A stretch of DNA of 42,034 nucleotides from an uncultured Rubrobacteraceae bacterium (GCA_902806075.1 CADCVG010000030.1:1-42034); one strand, 5' to 3'. Counted from the stretch's first letter, positions 7,709-16,151 are shown. The notes: generated from the sequence alone by a model not told the origin. A program made the numbers and translations.

Positions 7709-9313
7709 CTACTTACCGGGGCTCGATGCCGACCGGGCCGTCGTTGCTGGGGAAGGCGCCCCCGCGCCTTCCCCAGACTCTTCTTCGGGCGCTTCTTGAC
7801 GGCCCTGTTCGCGGAGGTCCGCCCGCATAGACTTGTACATCGTGTAGCACATGAAGAGCATAACTATCGCGAACGGCAAACCTGCCAGGATCGCCGCCTG
7901 CTGGAGCGCCTCGAGTCCCCCGGTCAGGAGCAAGACCGCCGCCATCGCGCCTATCACCGCTCCCCAGGCGAGGCGGACGAACCTGTTCGGGTCCGTGATG
8001 CCGCCGACGGACATCTCGCCCAGGACGATGGTCCCCGCGTCGGCCCCGGCGACGAAGAAGATCCAGAGCATGAAGAGCGAGACGAGCGAGAGGATGAGTG
8101 GGAGCGGCAGGTACTGGAGGAAGGCGAAGAACCCGATGGCCGGATCACTCTGGGCGGTCTGGCTGAGCGTTCCACCGAGCGTCTGGTCTAGGTTGATGGC
8201 CGTCGCCCCGACTATGGCGAACCACGCCGCGGTGATCAGGCTCGGCACGATCAGCATGCCGCCGACGAACTCACGGATGGTCCTCCCCCTGGAGATCCGG
8301 GCGGCGAAGACCCCGACGTAAGGCGCCCAGGTGACCCACCATGCCCAGTAGAAGGTGGTGTAGTTGCCGAGGAAGCTGGTGTCCTGGTTGAAGGCGTTGA
8401 CCCTGAAGCTCGTGGGGATGAGCCCGCCGAGGTAGTCGCCGATCCCCTGGGTGAAGGCGTTGACCTGGATGACGGCCGGCCCGACGACGATGAAGTAGAC
8501 GACTAGAGAGGCGCCCACGATAAAGCTTATGTTGCTCAGCCACTTGACGCCTTTGTCGAGCGGTGTCGATGCCGAGAGCATGTAGGCGACGATGGTGACG
8601 CCGATGATGATCAGCTGCAGGTTGAGCCCGTTGGAGAAGCCCAAAGCCTCGCCGAACCCCGCCCCGATCTGGAGCCCGCCCAACCCCAAAGAGACGGCCA
8701 CACCGATAAGGGTGACGAGAATCGACAGGATGTCTATGGCCTTCCCGATGGGACCGTTGACGCGCTCGCCCAGGATAGGGTAGAAGATCGGACTGATCAA
8801 ACCCCGCGTGTCCCTGCGGAAGTTGAAGTAGGCTACGGCAAGGCCGACGAGGGCGAAGACCCCCCATGCGTGCAGCCCCCAGTGGAAGAACGAGTACTGT
8901 ATGGCGAGCTGGGCGGCCCCCGCCGTGTACGGCTGCGCCTCGCCGAAGGGTGGATCTGCGTAGTGCGTCAGGGGCTCGGAGGCGCCGAAGAAGACGAGGG
9001 CGAGCCCCATCCCCGCCTGGAACATCATGGCGATCCAGGAGAAGCGACCGAACTCGGGCTGCTCTCCCTCCTTGCCGAGCCGGATCTTGCCGTAGCGGCT
9101 GAGGGCCAGAACGATGACGAAGACCAGGAACAGGGTCGTCGCCATCATGTAGAACCAGGAGAGGTTCGAGACGATGAAGCTGAAGCTCGCTCTGGTCACC
9201 GCGGCGAAGCTGCTCGTAAAGAGCACACCCCACAAAACTAACGCTGTGGAGAGCGTGGCCGTTACCCAGAACACCGAACCCGTCTGGGATAACATCCTAT
9301 GCGCCCTTTGCAT
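7709..9313 (-). CDS. BCCT-family transporter (first of pair)
   Basis: About 534 residues from ATG 9313 (MQRAHRMLSQTG), which follows GGGAAGGGAAG. The track ORF runs 149 codons further upstream with no family resemblance, so that part is rejected. It is closely related to the downstream transporter along its whole length (WFYMMATTLFLVFVIVLALSRYGKIRLGKE; RISRGRTIREF; C-terminal SPGK). It differs in the substrate stretch, GMGLALVFFGASEP instead of GMGIGVIFWGVSEP: the second glycine of the GxGxG-like motif is alanine. This may mean a different substrate or coupling ion. The pair probably arose by duplication and serves osmotic or desiccation stress. Confidence 0.9.
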   Translation of the reverse strand: MQRAHRMLSQTGSVFWVTATLSTALVLWGVLFTSSFAAVTRASFSFIVSNLSWFYMMATTLFLVFVIVLALSRYGKIRLGKEGEQPEFGRFSWIAMMFQAGMGLALVFFGASEPLTHYADPPFGEAQPYTAGAAQLAIQYSFFHWGLHAWGVFALVGLAVAYFNFRRDTRGLISPIFYPILGERVNGPIGKAIDILSILVTLIGVAVSLGLGGLQIGAGFGEALGFSNGLNLQLIIIGVTIVAYMLSASTPLDKGVKWLSNISFIVGASLVVYFIVVGPAVIQVNAFTQGIGDYLGGLIPTSFRVNAFNQDTSFLGNYTTFYWAWWVTWAPYVGVFAARISRGRTIREFVGGMLIVPSLITAAWFAIVGATAINLDQTLGGTLSQTAQSDPAIGFFAFLQYLPLPLILSLVSLFMLWIFFVAGADAGTIVLGEMSVGGITDPNRFVRLAWGAVIGAMAAVLLLTGGLEALQQAAILAGLPFAIVMLFMCYTMYKSMRADLREQGRQEAPEEESGEGAGAPSPATTARSASSPGK

Positions 9314-10117
9314 TCGCAAACTTCCCTTCCCTGATCGTTCGCCTCGGGTGACGGAAGATGGGAGCATACTAATGAATTGCATGACGCATTGCAAGCATGT
9401 GGATGGCTCGGATCTCTCCAGTGGATACGTTCGGAAGGAGGGCCGGGCGCCGAACCGAAGCCTCGAAGCATCCCTTATGCGACCGGCGGAGACCGGGGAG
9501 CACCCACGTACCGCCTTACCATCGAACGAGTTCCCAGCGGTCCGGTCGCTCCTTGCCAAAGTTCCTCGCGCCCGTCCAGATCCTATGCCACTAAACATCC
9601 CCAGCTTCGCACCGCGCGGGGAGGTTGGCTCACGGAGCGGAAGGCGCCGCCGGGAGCGGTCGCTCGGGGTCCGAGCACAGGTGAGAGTGCGAAGCTGGGC
9701 CACGCGAACCAAGGTTGTGTGGGCGAGGGACCGGAACGTCACCCACCTTGGGATCGTCAAGCACTACGGCGCCGAGAAGGATATCGTGCTGCCGCGCCGG
9801 TAAGTGTCCGGACGTGGGGCTTCCCGTGGGCGCCCGCTTCCGGCGACTGGCTGAGGACCACGAACGGACGCCCTCGAGCGTTGCCGGGCCGCGCCTCATC
9901 GCTTTCGCGTGCTTCTTCCTCCGCCATACAGTTGCCATGCCCATGTCAGGGGCGGCCTCGGCTTGAGCTTCCATAGCGTCTGAGGCCAGGTAGACAACGA
10001 ATAGAAAGGCTGAAACGCCCTCGGCGCTCTCATCCTTTCCTTCTAAATGGCGACTCGTATTCCTCGGCACATCATCGCTCAGCATTCATGGTTGTACCCG
10101 AGAATGAACGGTCCGCT
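9314..10117. other. 800-nt gap without a convincing gene
   Basis: The track shows several overlapping ORFs here on both strands (for example 9174..9803 and 9377..9976). None has a good ribosome site, recognisable family or consistent codon pattern, and one overlaps the transporter start. The part nearest 9330-9400 is presumably the transporter promoter. A short frame near 9715-9800 (VWARDRNVTHLGIVKHYG) reads protein-like and may be a gene remnant. Confidence 0.4.
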
Positions 10118-10822
10118 TCAGCGTCTCAGGGCGAGCTCGATCTCCCGAGCGGCTGCCACGACCCGCTCGGCCAGTCGCTCACCGGGCCGCTCCCCGAGGC
10201 GCGAGACGGGACCACTGGCGGAGACCGCAGCCCGCAACCCCCCGTCGAGGCTGAAGACCGGCGCGCTCACGCTTGCGACCCCAGCCTCGCGCTCGGCGAC
10301 GCTCCCGGCCCACCCCCTGCTCCGTACCGCCTTCAACTCCCCTGCCTCGATCCCGTGGGAGCTCCCCCTGTCTTCCCCCCACGCGAGCAACACCTTCCCC
10401 GCCGACCCCCGCGAGAGCGGCATCACGGCTCCCACCGGCACCGAGTCCCTAAGACCCGTCGCCCGCTCGACGGAGGCTACGCATACCCTGTGGTCCCCCT
10501 CCTGCACGTACAACTGTGTGCTCTCCCCGGTCGCGTCCCTCAGCCTCTCCAACACCGGCCGCGCCCGCTCCACTAAACCCGTCCCCGCCGCCTCGGCCCA
10601 CCCCAGAAGACGCACCCCGAGCGAGTAACGCCCGTCCCTCCGCGTCACCAGATGGTGCGCCTCCAGCGCCGAGAGCAGCCGGTAAGCCGTCGGCCGCGAC
10701 AATCCCGTCCCCTCGACTACCGCCGCCGCGCTCGCCGGACCACCAGCCGCGAGGAACGAGAGGATCGAGACCGCCCTGTCCAAAACCCCAACCCCACTCA
10801 CCACGCCGCTCTTGCTTTCCAT
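10118..10822 (-). CDS. IclR-family transcriptional regulator (NdgR/LtbR-like by context)
   Basis: About 234 residues from ATG 10822. The N-terminal winged helix reads RAVSILSFLAAGG...VEGTGLSRPTAYRLLSALEAHHLV. The C-terminal effector domain has LRDATGESTQLYVQEGDHRVCVASVE and LSRGSAGKVLLAW, both typical of IclR. The track start 10879 would translate through the operator-like repeats, so MESKSG at 10822 is preferred. In Streptomyces and Corynebacterium, IclR regulators of the NdgR/LtbR type are divergent from leuCD and control it. Here the same regulator family diverges from an operon that ends in leuCD, so control of leucine synthesis is a good inference. Ligand not known. Confidence 0.85.
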   Translation of the reverse strand: MESKSGVVSGVGVLDRAVSILSFLAAGGPASAAAVVEGTGLSRPTAYRLLSALEAHHLVTRRDGRYSLGVRLLGWAEAAGTGLVERARPVLERLRDATGESTQLYVQEGDHRVCVASVERATGLRDSVPVGAVMPLSRGSAGKVLLAWGEDRGSSHGIEAGELKAVRSRGWAGSVAEREAGVASVSAPVFSLDGGLRAAVSASGPVSRLGERPGERLAERVVAAAREIELALRR

Positions 10823-10844
10823 CAATCCGTCTTCTATACTGTCC

Positions 10845-10878
10845 ATATGTCGGACAATATATCTCAATATGTGAGACA
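10845..10878. promoter_or_regulatory. operator-like direct repeat in the IclR/methyltransferase intergenic region
   Basis: ATATGTCGGACA and ATATGTGAGACA are repeated 22 bp apart, close to two helical turns. The first contains the perfect palindrome TGTC-G-GACA. They lie between the two divergent starts, where a self-regulating IclR protein would bind. Confidence 0.5.
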
Positions 10879-10893
10879 AAACAAGGGAAGAGC

Positions 10894-11685
10894 ATGACGT
10901 TAGAGTGGGACGCCGCTGAGTACGAGGTACTCTCAGGGCCGCAGACCGGGTGGGGATTGAACCTCCTCGGGCGTGTATTAGAGGACCGGCCGCTTGGGGG
11001 GGACGAGTCCGCGATAGACGCGGGGTGCGGGACTGGCAGGGTAACGGAGATGCTTCTGGAGCGGTTGCCGCGGGGGAGCGTGCTGGCGGTGGACGCGTCG
11101 GGGGCGATGATCGAGGCGGCGAGGAGGCGTTTTGCCGGCGACGGGCGGGTGCGGGTCGAGAGGGTGGACCTACTGCAACTGGAGGTCGAGGAGCCGGTAG
11201 ATTTGATCTTCTCTACCGCCACCTTCCACTGGATAAAGGACCACGAGAAGTTGTTCGGGCGGCTCGCGCGGGCCCTGAAGCCGGGGGGATGGCTGGTAGC
11301 CCAGTGCGGCGGGGCGGGGAACATCTCGCGGGTGACGAGGGCGACGGAGGAGGTCATGGGGGAAGAGCGTTTCCGGGATCGCTTCGTGGGCTGGGAAGAT
11401 ACCAAGGAGTTCGCCGATCCCGGGACGACCAGGGCACGCCTGGAGGCCGCCGGGTTCGGAGAGATACAGACCTGGCTGCACGAGGAGCCTACACGGTTCG
11501 GTTCGGTCGAAGATCTGGCACGCTACTTGAAGACGGTGGTTCTGCGGCTCCACCTCGAAAGGCTCCCGGAGGCGGACCAGGAGCCTTTTACGCAGGCGGT
11601 GGCCGCGAGGGTCGCGGCGGTAGAGGACCCGCCGGTCATGGACTACGTTCGTCTGAACATGATCGCGACCCGGGGACGGGAGTAG
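10894..11685 (+). CDS. trans-aconitate methyltransferase-like SAM-dependent methyltransferase
   Basis: A class I SAM methyltransferase of 263 residues. Motif I is IDAGCGTGRVTEMLL (about residues 41-55), followed by VLAVDASGAMIEAARR. The stretch VDLIFSTATFHWIKDHEKLF matches the place where E. coli Tam has [20 protein letters not shown], and the protein opens with a tryptophan (MTLEW) as Tam does. ATG 10894 follows AAGGGAAG. Tam and yeast Tmt1 methylate small tricarboxylates; Tmt1 also accepts 3-isopropylmalate, the leucine intermediate handled by LeuCD three genes on. That makes an isopropylmalate/isopropylmaleate-type substrate plausible but unproven. The next gene overlaps by one base. Confidence 0.8.
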   Translation: MTLEWDAAEYEVLSGPQTGWGLNLLGRVLEDRPLGGDESAIDAGCGTGRVTEMLLERLPRGSVLAVDASGAMIEAARRRFAGDGRVRVERVDLLQLEVEEPVDLIFSTATFHWIKDHEKLFGRLARALKPGGWLVAQCGGAGNISRVTRATEEVMGEERFRDRFVGWEDTKEFADPGTTRARLEAAGFGEIQTWLHEEPTRFGSVEDLARYLKTVVLRLHLERLPEADQEPFTQAVAARVAAVEDPPVMDYVRLNMIATRGRE

Positions 11686-12371
11686 TGAGGGCGGGTACCG
11701 GAGCCGTGTTCGACGGGGCGGCCGCTAACTATGACCGTGCCCGCCGGCAGCTCGTCCCCCTTTTCGACGACTTCTATGGGGCGGCTGTTGGGGCGATCCC
11801 TTACGGGCGCGAGGATGAGATCCGGGTCCTGGACCTCGGCGCCGGTACGGGGCTCTTGAGTGCTATGATCGCACGGGCCTTCCCCCGGACAAGGATCACG
11901 CTGGTGGACATCTCACCGGAGATGCTCGGCGTGGCGAGGCAGCGCTTCGTGGACGAGCCCGCGCGCTTCGAGTTGCGCGTGATGGACTACGCGGAGGAGC
12001 CGCTCTTAGGGGAGTACGATGCCGTCGTCTCCGCGCTCTCCATCCACCACCTCGATGGAGACGAGAAGCGGGAGCTGTTCCGCAAGGTCTACGGTGTACT
12101 GCGCGAGGGTGGGGTCTTTATCAATGCGGACCAGGTACTCGGGGAGACGTCGGAGACGGAGGCGCGCTACCGTGAGGCGTGGCTCCGGCAGGTGCGCGAG
12201 AGGGGCGTGAGCGAAGGGGATCTGTCCGCCGCCCTCGTGCGGATGCGGGAGGATAAGTCGTCTACTTTAGACGAGCAGAGAGCCTGGCTCGAAGAGGCTG
12301 GCTTCCGGGAGGTCGGCTGCTGGTATAAAGACTACAGTTTCGCCGTGTATGGCGGCTGCAAACGAGATTAG
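11685..12371 (+). CDS. class I SAM-dependent methyltransferase
   Basis: About 228 residues from GTG 11685, which overlaps the previous stop as TAGTG, so translation is coupled. The track ORF starts 245 codons earlier inside the first methyltransferase in another frame and is not the real start. Motif I is [17 protein letters not shown], then [31 protein letters not shown] and [13 protein letters not shown], the Methyltransf_25/UbiE-like pattern. The substrate is unknown. It is related only generally to the upstream methyltransferase, so the pair may act on different substrates or successive products. It is 19 nt upstream of leuC. Confidence 0.85.
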   Translation: MRAGTGAVFDGAAANYDRARRQLVPLFDDFYGAAVGAIPYGREDEIRVLDLGAGTGLLSAMIARAFPRTRITLVDISPEMLGVARQRFVDEPARFELRVMDYAEEPLLGEYDAVVSALSIHHLDGDEKRELFRKVYGVLREGGVFINADQVLGETSETEARYREAWLRQVRERGVSEGDLSAALVRMREDKSSTLDEQRAWLEEAGFREVGCWYKDYSFAVYGGCKRD

Positions 12372-12390
12372 AGTTATGGAAAGGACTTTC

Positions 12391-13794
12391 ATGAGCAGAC
12401 CGAAGACTTTGGTGGAGAAGGTATGGGAGAGGCACGTGGTGAGGAGTGTCGAGGGCGAGCCCGACCTGCTCTACGTCGACCTCCATCTGGTACACGAGGT
12501 GACGAGCCCGCAGGCGTTCGAGGGGTTGAGGCTCGCGGGGCGCAAGGTGCGGAGGCCGGACCTCACTTATGCGACGATGGACCACAACGTCCCGACGACG
12601 GAGATCGGGCTTCCCATCCGGGACGAGGTTTCGGCGAAGCAGATGGAGGCGCTTAGGACGAACTGCGAGGAGTTCGGGGTCGAGCTCAACAAGTGGGGCT
12701 CTATCGGGCAGGGCATCGTCCACATCATCGGGCCGGAGATAGGCCTGACCCAGCCGGGGTTGGTGATCGTCTGCGGCGATAGCCATACCGCGACCCACGG
12801 CGCGTTCGGCGCCCTCGCGTTCGGTATCGGGACGAGCGAGGTCGAGCACGTCCTGGCGACCCAGACGCTCCCGCAGCGTCGGCCGAAGACGATGGCCGTC
12901 ACGGTCGAGGGCGAGCTGCCCGCCGACGTGACGGCGAAGGACCTCATGCTCGGCATCCTCAACCGCATCGGGACCGGCGGCGGGGTTGGGCATGTGATCG
13001 AGTACAGGGGCGAGGCGATACGGTCCCTCTCGATGGAGGGCCGGATGACGGTCTGCAACATGTCCATCGAGGGCGGCGCCCGCGCGGGCCTCATCGCTCC
13101 CGACGAGACGACCTTCGAGTATCTCGAGGACAAGCCTTATGCCCCGAAGGGCGAGGACTGGACCCAGGCCGTCGAGGAGTGGCGGAGCTTGAGGACCGAC
13201 GAGGATGCCGTCTTCGACAAGGAGGTCGTCATCCAGGCCGAGGACCTCGTGCCGTACGTCTCCTGGGGGACGACCCCGTCCCAGACCGTCGGGATCGACG
13301 ACGCCGTCCCCGAGCCAAAGAACGACGGGCAGGAGCGGGCCTTGAAGTACATGGCGCTCACGCCGGGCATTCCGATCCGGGAGATAGAGGTGGACACCGT
13401 CTTCCTGGGCTCCTGCACGAACGCCCGCATCGAGGACCTGCGCGCCGCCGCCGCCGTCCTCGAAGGCCAGAAGGTGAAGGAGGGCATCCGGGCGCTCGTC
13501 GTCCCCGGATCAATGCGCGTGAAGAGGCAGGCCGAGGAGGAGGGGCTGGCCGAGGTCTTTACGGAGGCAGGCTTCGAGTGGCGCAACGCCGGCTGCTCGA
13601 TGTGCCTCGGGATGAACCCGGACATCCTCCAGCCGGGCGAGCGTTGCGCCTCGACCTCGAACCGAAACTTCGAGGGGCGGCAGGGCAAGGGCGGGCGTAC
13701 TCATCTCGTCAGCCCCGCCGTGGCTGCGGCGACAGCCGTAATGGGACGGTTCGCCTCGCCCTCGGAGCTCGGCGTCCCCGCGGAGGTGCTCTAA
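12391..13794 (+). CDS. leuC: 3-isopropylmalate dehydratase large subunit
   Basis: 467 residues, the normal length of LeuC. With LeuD it isomerises 2-isopropylmalate to 3-isopropylmalate through isopropylmaleate in leucine synthesis. The [4Fe-4S] cysteines are C342 ([12 protein letters not shown]) and C402/C405 ([13 protein letters not shown]). [20 protein letters not shown] and [16 protein letters not shown] are family motifs. ATG 12391 ([12 protein letters not shown]) follows GGAAAGGA and is preferred over the track start 12349, which lies inside the upstream methyltransferase gene. It is followed by leuD with a one-base overlap. Confidence 0.97.
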   Translation: MSRPKTLVEKVWERHVVRSVEGEPDLLYVDLHLVHEVTSPQAFEGLRLAGRKVRRPDLTYATMDHNVPTTEIGLPIRDEVSAKQMEALRTNCEEFGVELNKWGSIGQGIVHIIGPEIGLTQPGLVIVCGDSHTATHGAFGALAFGIGTSEVEHVLATQTLPQRRPKTMAVTVEGELPADVTAKDLMLGILNRIGTGGGVGHVIEYRGEAIRSLSMEGRMTVCNMSIEGGARAGLIAPDETTFEYLEDKPYAPKGEDWTQAVEEWRSLRTDEDAVFDKEVVIQAEDLVPYVSWGTTPSQTVGIDDAVPEPKNDGQERALKYMALTPGIPIREIEVDTVFLGSCTNARIEDLRAAAAVLEGQKVKEGIRALVVPGSMRVKRQAEEEGLAEVFTEAGFEWRNAGCSMCLGMNPDILQPGERCASTSNRNFEGRQGKGGRTHLVSPAVAAATAVMGRFASPSELGVPAEVL

Positions 13795-14381
13795 TGCAGC
13801 CGGTCGAGCGCGTAGTCGGGAAGGCGCTCCCGCTCGGTTACTCCGACGTTGATACCGACCAGATCGTGCCGAGTGACGCCCTCAAGCGCATCGAGCGGAC
13901 CGGCTTCGGGCAGTTCCTGTTCCTTGAATGGCGCGAGGACCCGGAGTTCGTGATGAACAAAGCCGAGCACGAGGGCGCGGTCATCCTGATTGCGGGGGAG
14001 AACTTCGGTAGTGGGTCCAGCCGGGAGCACGCCCCGTGGGCCTTGCAGGACTACGGTTTCGGCGCGGTCATCGCCCCCTCCTTCGCCGACATCTTCAAGA
14101 ACAACTGCGCGAAGATAGGCCTGCTTGCGGTCGAGCTGCCCGAAGAGACCGTAAACAAGCTCCTCGACGCCGTGCGCGAGGATCCGAACACCGTCATAAC
14201 CGTCGAGCTCACGGAGCGTACCGTCACGGGTCCCAACGTGTACGAGACGTTCGAGATGGACGACTTTACCCGCCAGCGGCTCATGGAGGGACTCGACGAT
14301 ATCGGCGCGACGTTGACGCACGAGGAGGACCTGGAAGCCTTCGAGCGGTCGCGTCCGAGCTACCTCCCGAAGGTACTGTAG
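13794..14381 (+). CDS. leuD: 3-isopropylmalate dehydratase small subunit
   Basis: 195 residues from ATG 13794, overlapping the leuC stop as TAATG. It supplies the swivelling beta/beta/alpha domain of the LeuCD enzyme. Family motifs are DVDTDQIVPSDALK, FGSGSSREHAPWAL and FADIFKNNCAKIGLL. The track ORF begins 205 codons early in a shadow frame of leuC. It is the last gene of the IclR-divergent operon and is followed by a strong hairpin. Confidence 0.97.
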   Translation: MQPVERVVGKALPLGYSDVDTDQIVPSDALKRIERTGFGQFLFLEWREDPEFVMNKAEHEGAVILIAGENFGSGSSREHAPWALQDYGFGAVIAPSFADIFKNNCAKIGLLAVELPEETVNKLLDAVREDPNTVITVELTERTVTGPNVYETFEMDDFTRQRLMEGLDDIGATLTHEEDLEAFERSRPSYLPKVL

Positions 14382-14406
14382 GACTCTAACTATCCGTGAA
14401 CACGAA

Positions 14407-14434
14407 GAGGCCCGGCGCTCAAACGCCGGGCCTC
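14407..14434. terminator. terminator after leuD
   Basis: GAGGCCCGGCG, a six-base loop and CGCCGGGCCTC form a perfect 11-bp stem. It is 25 nt past the leuD stop and also 26 nt past the stop of the convergent RlpA-like gene, so it can serve both. Confidence 0.85.
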
Positions 14435-14460
14435 TCGCACTGAAAACCAAAAACTGACGG

Positions 14461-14916
14461 CTACAGAACAGTAACCTGAACCGGGGCGACGCCGGGACCG
14501 GTAAGCCCTATCGTCTCGGCTGCTCCCTGAGAGAGGTCGACGTCGCGGCCGTCGATGTAGGGACCCCTGTCGTTGACGGTGACCGTGACGGAGTTGCCGC
14601 CGTAGCTCACCAGGAGCTGGGTGCCCATCGGCAGGGTCTTGTGGGCGGCCGTGTAAGCCTCCGGGACAAAGGGCTCGCCGCTGGCCGTCGGGAGCCCGGC
14701 GTGCGAGTAGCCGTAGTAAGAGGCCATCCAGTACTCGCCGCCCGCGAGAGCGCTATCGCCGCACTGCTGGTTCCCGAATATGTCGTACCAGATGCTGTTC
14801 GGGTCGCAGAACGCCTCGAACGCGTTCATCTTGCTCGACACGGCGAAAGATCCAACGAACAACACTACCCCGAAGAGCGCGACCATCAATGCTTTCCTCA
14901 AACTGATTGCTTCCAA
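14461..14916 (-). CDS. secreted RlpA-like double-psi beta-barrel protein
   Basis: 151 residues. Residues 8-30 form a signal peptide or single anchor (ALMVALFGVVLFVGSFAVSS). The rest is an RlpA-type DPBB domain: WMASYYGYSHAGLPTASGE, TAAHKTLPMGTQLLV, VTVNDRGPYIDGRDVDLSQGAA. RlpA-like domains act on or bind peptidoglycan (lytic transglycosylase in some species). The SPOR domain of Gram-negative RlpA is absent, as expected. Two cysteines (FCDPNS, QQCGDS) before the domain could form a disulfide. The start is TTG 14916 with AGAAGGAGAA upstream. The leader contains three stacked hairpins. Confidence 0.85.
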   Translation of the reverse strand: MEAISLRKALMVALFGVVLFVGSFAVSSKMNAFEAFCDPNSIWYDIFGNQQCGDSALAGGEYWMASYYGYSHAGLPTASGEPFVPEAYTAAHKTLPMGTQLLVSYGGNSVTVTVNDRGPYIDGRDVDLSQGAAETIGLTGPGVAPVQVTVL

Positions 14917-14940
14917 GAACTTCTCCTTCTAGTGTCTTTT

Positions 14941-14986
14941 GCCTACACCTTGAGGCGGCTCATCGGAGCCCCCTCCGTCATGACGG
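14941..14986 (-). promoter_or_regulatory. three consecutive hairpins in the RlpA-like leader
   Basis: Within 46 nt, CCGTCATGACGG (palindrome), GGCTC-cgat-GAGCC read on either strand, and GCCT...AGGC follow each other with no gap to speak of. They end 24 nt before the start codon, next to the ribosome site. Could be a structured regulatory leader. I could not match it to the c-di-AMP (ydaO) riboswitch that often precedes such genes. Confidence 0.35.
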
Positions 14987-14999
14987 GGAGAAAGTAACA

Positions 15000-15150
15000 G
15001 CCTAGTAACTAGAACGCAACGCATCCGTAACTACAAACAAAAGAAGCAATACACTACTATTTCCTATAAATAAGCCGATTGTAGGTACATGCGCATAGCA
15101 CATATCTTAATATTTCTTAATAAAACAGAGGGTTTTCGATGTTTTGGTGC
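15000..15150. other. AT-rich intergenic stretch between rlpA-like gene and lepB stop
   Basis: About 150 nt of clearly AT-rich sequence (runs such as TTAATATTTCTTAATAAAA and TCCTATAAATAAG) in otherwise GC-rich DNA. It probably holds the promoter of the RlpA-like gene and the end of the lepB transcript. No ORF of note. Confidence 0.5.
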
Positions 15151-15152
15151 TT

Positions 15153-15851
15153 CTAAGCGGGGAAGCCGAACCGGTCGGTGGGCCAGAACCGCAGGGAGAC
15201 CTCGCCGACGAGGTTTTCGTTTGGGACGGGGCCGAAGAAGCGGGAGTCGTAGGAGTTGGCGCGGTTGTCGCCCATGACGAAGACGTGGTCTTTGGGGACG
15301 AAGACGGGGCCGAAGGTCTCCAGGGCGGGCGTCTCCTGGGTGGCGCCCTCTTCCGTGTCGAGGTAGGGTTCGTATGGGGGGCTGCCGTTCACGAGGAGGG
15401 TGCCGTCCTCGACGGAGATCTCATCTCCCGGCAGTCCGATGACCCGCTTTACGGTGTCTTCGTTCTTATTCTTGCCGATATCCTCGAAGACGACGAGGTC
15501 TCCCCGTTCGGGGTCGGAGAGGAAGTCGTAGGCGAGCTTGTTGGTCAGCGCGCGGTCGCCGACCTGCAAGGTGGGGGCCATGCTCTCGGAAGGCACGTAC
15601 ATCGGCTCGGCCACGAAGGGCCGGATGAAGCCGAAGACCAGATCGAAGGCTACCACCATCAACAACAGGAGTTGCAGGTTCTCCCGGCGCTTCCTGGAAA
15701 TCTTCTCCCTCTCCGCTCGCCCTTCTTTGTCGGTCGTCGAGAACCGACCGTAGAAGCTGTCGCGCTCCCTGGTCTGCGTCGAGGATCTGCTATCTAGGAT
15801 CTTACGAGCCACGGTGGCAGAGGATACCGCACATGCGCCGGAGCGTAGCAA
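15153..15851 (-). CDS. lepB: signal peptidase I
   Basis: Up to 232 residues from TTG 15851; the true start may be later, for example GTG 15812, since neither has a clear ribosome site. One membrane anchor (LQLLLLMVVAFDLVFGFI, about 59-76) precedes the catalytic region. The serine is S90 in VPSESMAPTL and the general-base lysine is K135 in EDTVKRVIGLPGD. Boxes D and E read VMGDNRANSYDSRFFG. It cleaves Sec and Tat signal peptides at the outer face of the membrane. The charged N-terminal cytosolic part (REKISRKRRE) is typical of Gram-positive-type enzymes. Confidence 0.92.
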   Translation of the reverse strand: MLRSGACAVSSATVARKILDSRSSTQTRERDSFYGRFSTTDKEGRAEREKISRKRRENLQLLLLMVVAFDLVFGFIRPFVAEPMYVPSESMAPTLQVGDRALTNKLAYDFLSDPERGDLVVFEDIGKNKNEDTVKRVIGLPGDEISVEDGTLLVNGSPPYEPYLDTEEGATQETPALETFGPVFVPKDHVFVMGDNRANSYDSRFFGPVPNENLVGEVSLRFWPTDRFGFPA

Positions 15852-15877
15852 AGGAGGAGACCCTGGAGCTCCGGGCT

Positions 15878-16115
15878 ACGACTTCCCCCGCTGCCGAAAG
15901 GAGTTCAGGAAGAGGGGTAGAAAGACGCGTGCCGCACGGCGGGCGTGGAGCCGAGCGAGTGGCTGGGGCGGCGCCGGTGGGTGGTTGAGAGGACGCTGCC
16001 GTGGCTGAAACGCTTCCGGCGGCTGAAGGTGCGCCACGGGTGGCGGTATGATGCTCCTCAGGCGTTCCTCGAGATCGGGGGCATTACGTGGAGTGATCTT
16101 GTCCGGCACTCGACG
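15878..16115 (+). pseudogene. IS5-type transposase, C-terminal remnant with a frameshift
   Basis: Two frames join to give the C-terminal part of an IS5-family (IS427-like) DDE transposase: FPRCRKEFRKRGRKTRAARR in one frame, then VEPSEWLGRRRWVVERTLPW and LKRFRRLKVR in the next. The break is at CGGCGG-GCGTGG near 15938, where one G seems to be missing. RRWVVERTLxWL carries the last catalytic glutamate region. The N-terminal part is absent. The track ORF 15945..16514 continues only by chance beyond about 16110. Confidence 0.75.
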
Positions 16116-16151
16116 GACGTGCCGTTTGCGGACCTTACCCGGCGGTCGGCG

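Noticed and set aside
8271-9233. 320-residue minus-strand ORF within the first BCCT gene
   Set aside because: Frame shadow of the transporter; the true frame has membrane helices and family motifs.
9174-9803. 209-residue plus-strand ORF upstream of the transporter operon
   Set aside because: It begins inside the transporter gene on the other strand, has no ribosome site and an arginine/proline-rich random look, and no family resemblance.
10516-10893. N-terminal 126 codons of the first methyltransferase ORF
   Set aside because: Antisense shadow of the IclR gene (proline-rich); ATG 10894 has a proper ribosome site.
10950-11684. N-terminal 245 codons of the long methyltransferase ORF
   Set aside because: They lie within the first methyltransferase in another frame and are glycine/arginine-rich shadow; GTG 11685 with TAGTG coupling is the credible start.
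14930-14990. c-di-AMP (ydaO-type) riboswitch before the RlpA-like gene
   Set aside because: The context suggests it, but the conserved core sequence and pseudo-symmetric layout are not visible; kept only as an unassigned structured leader.
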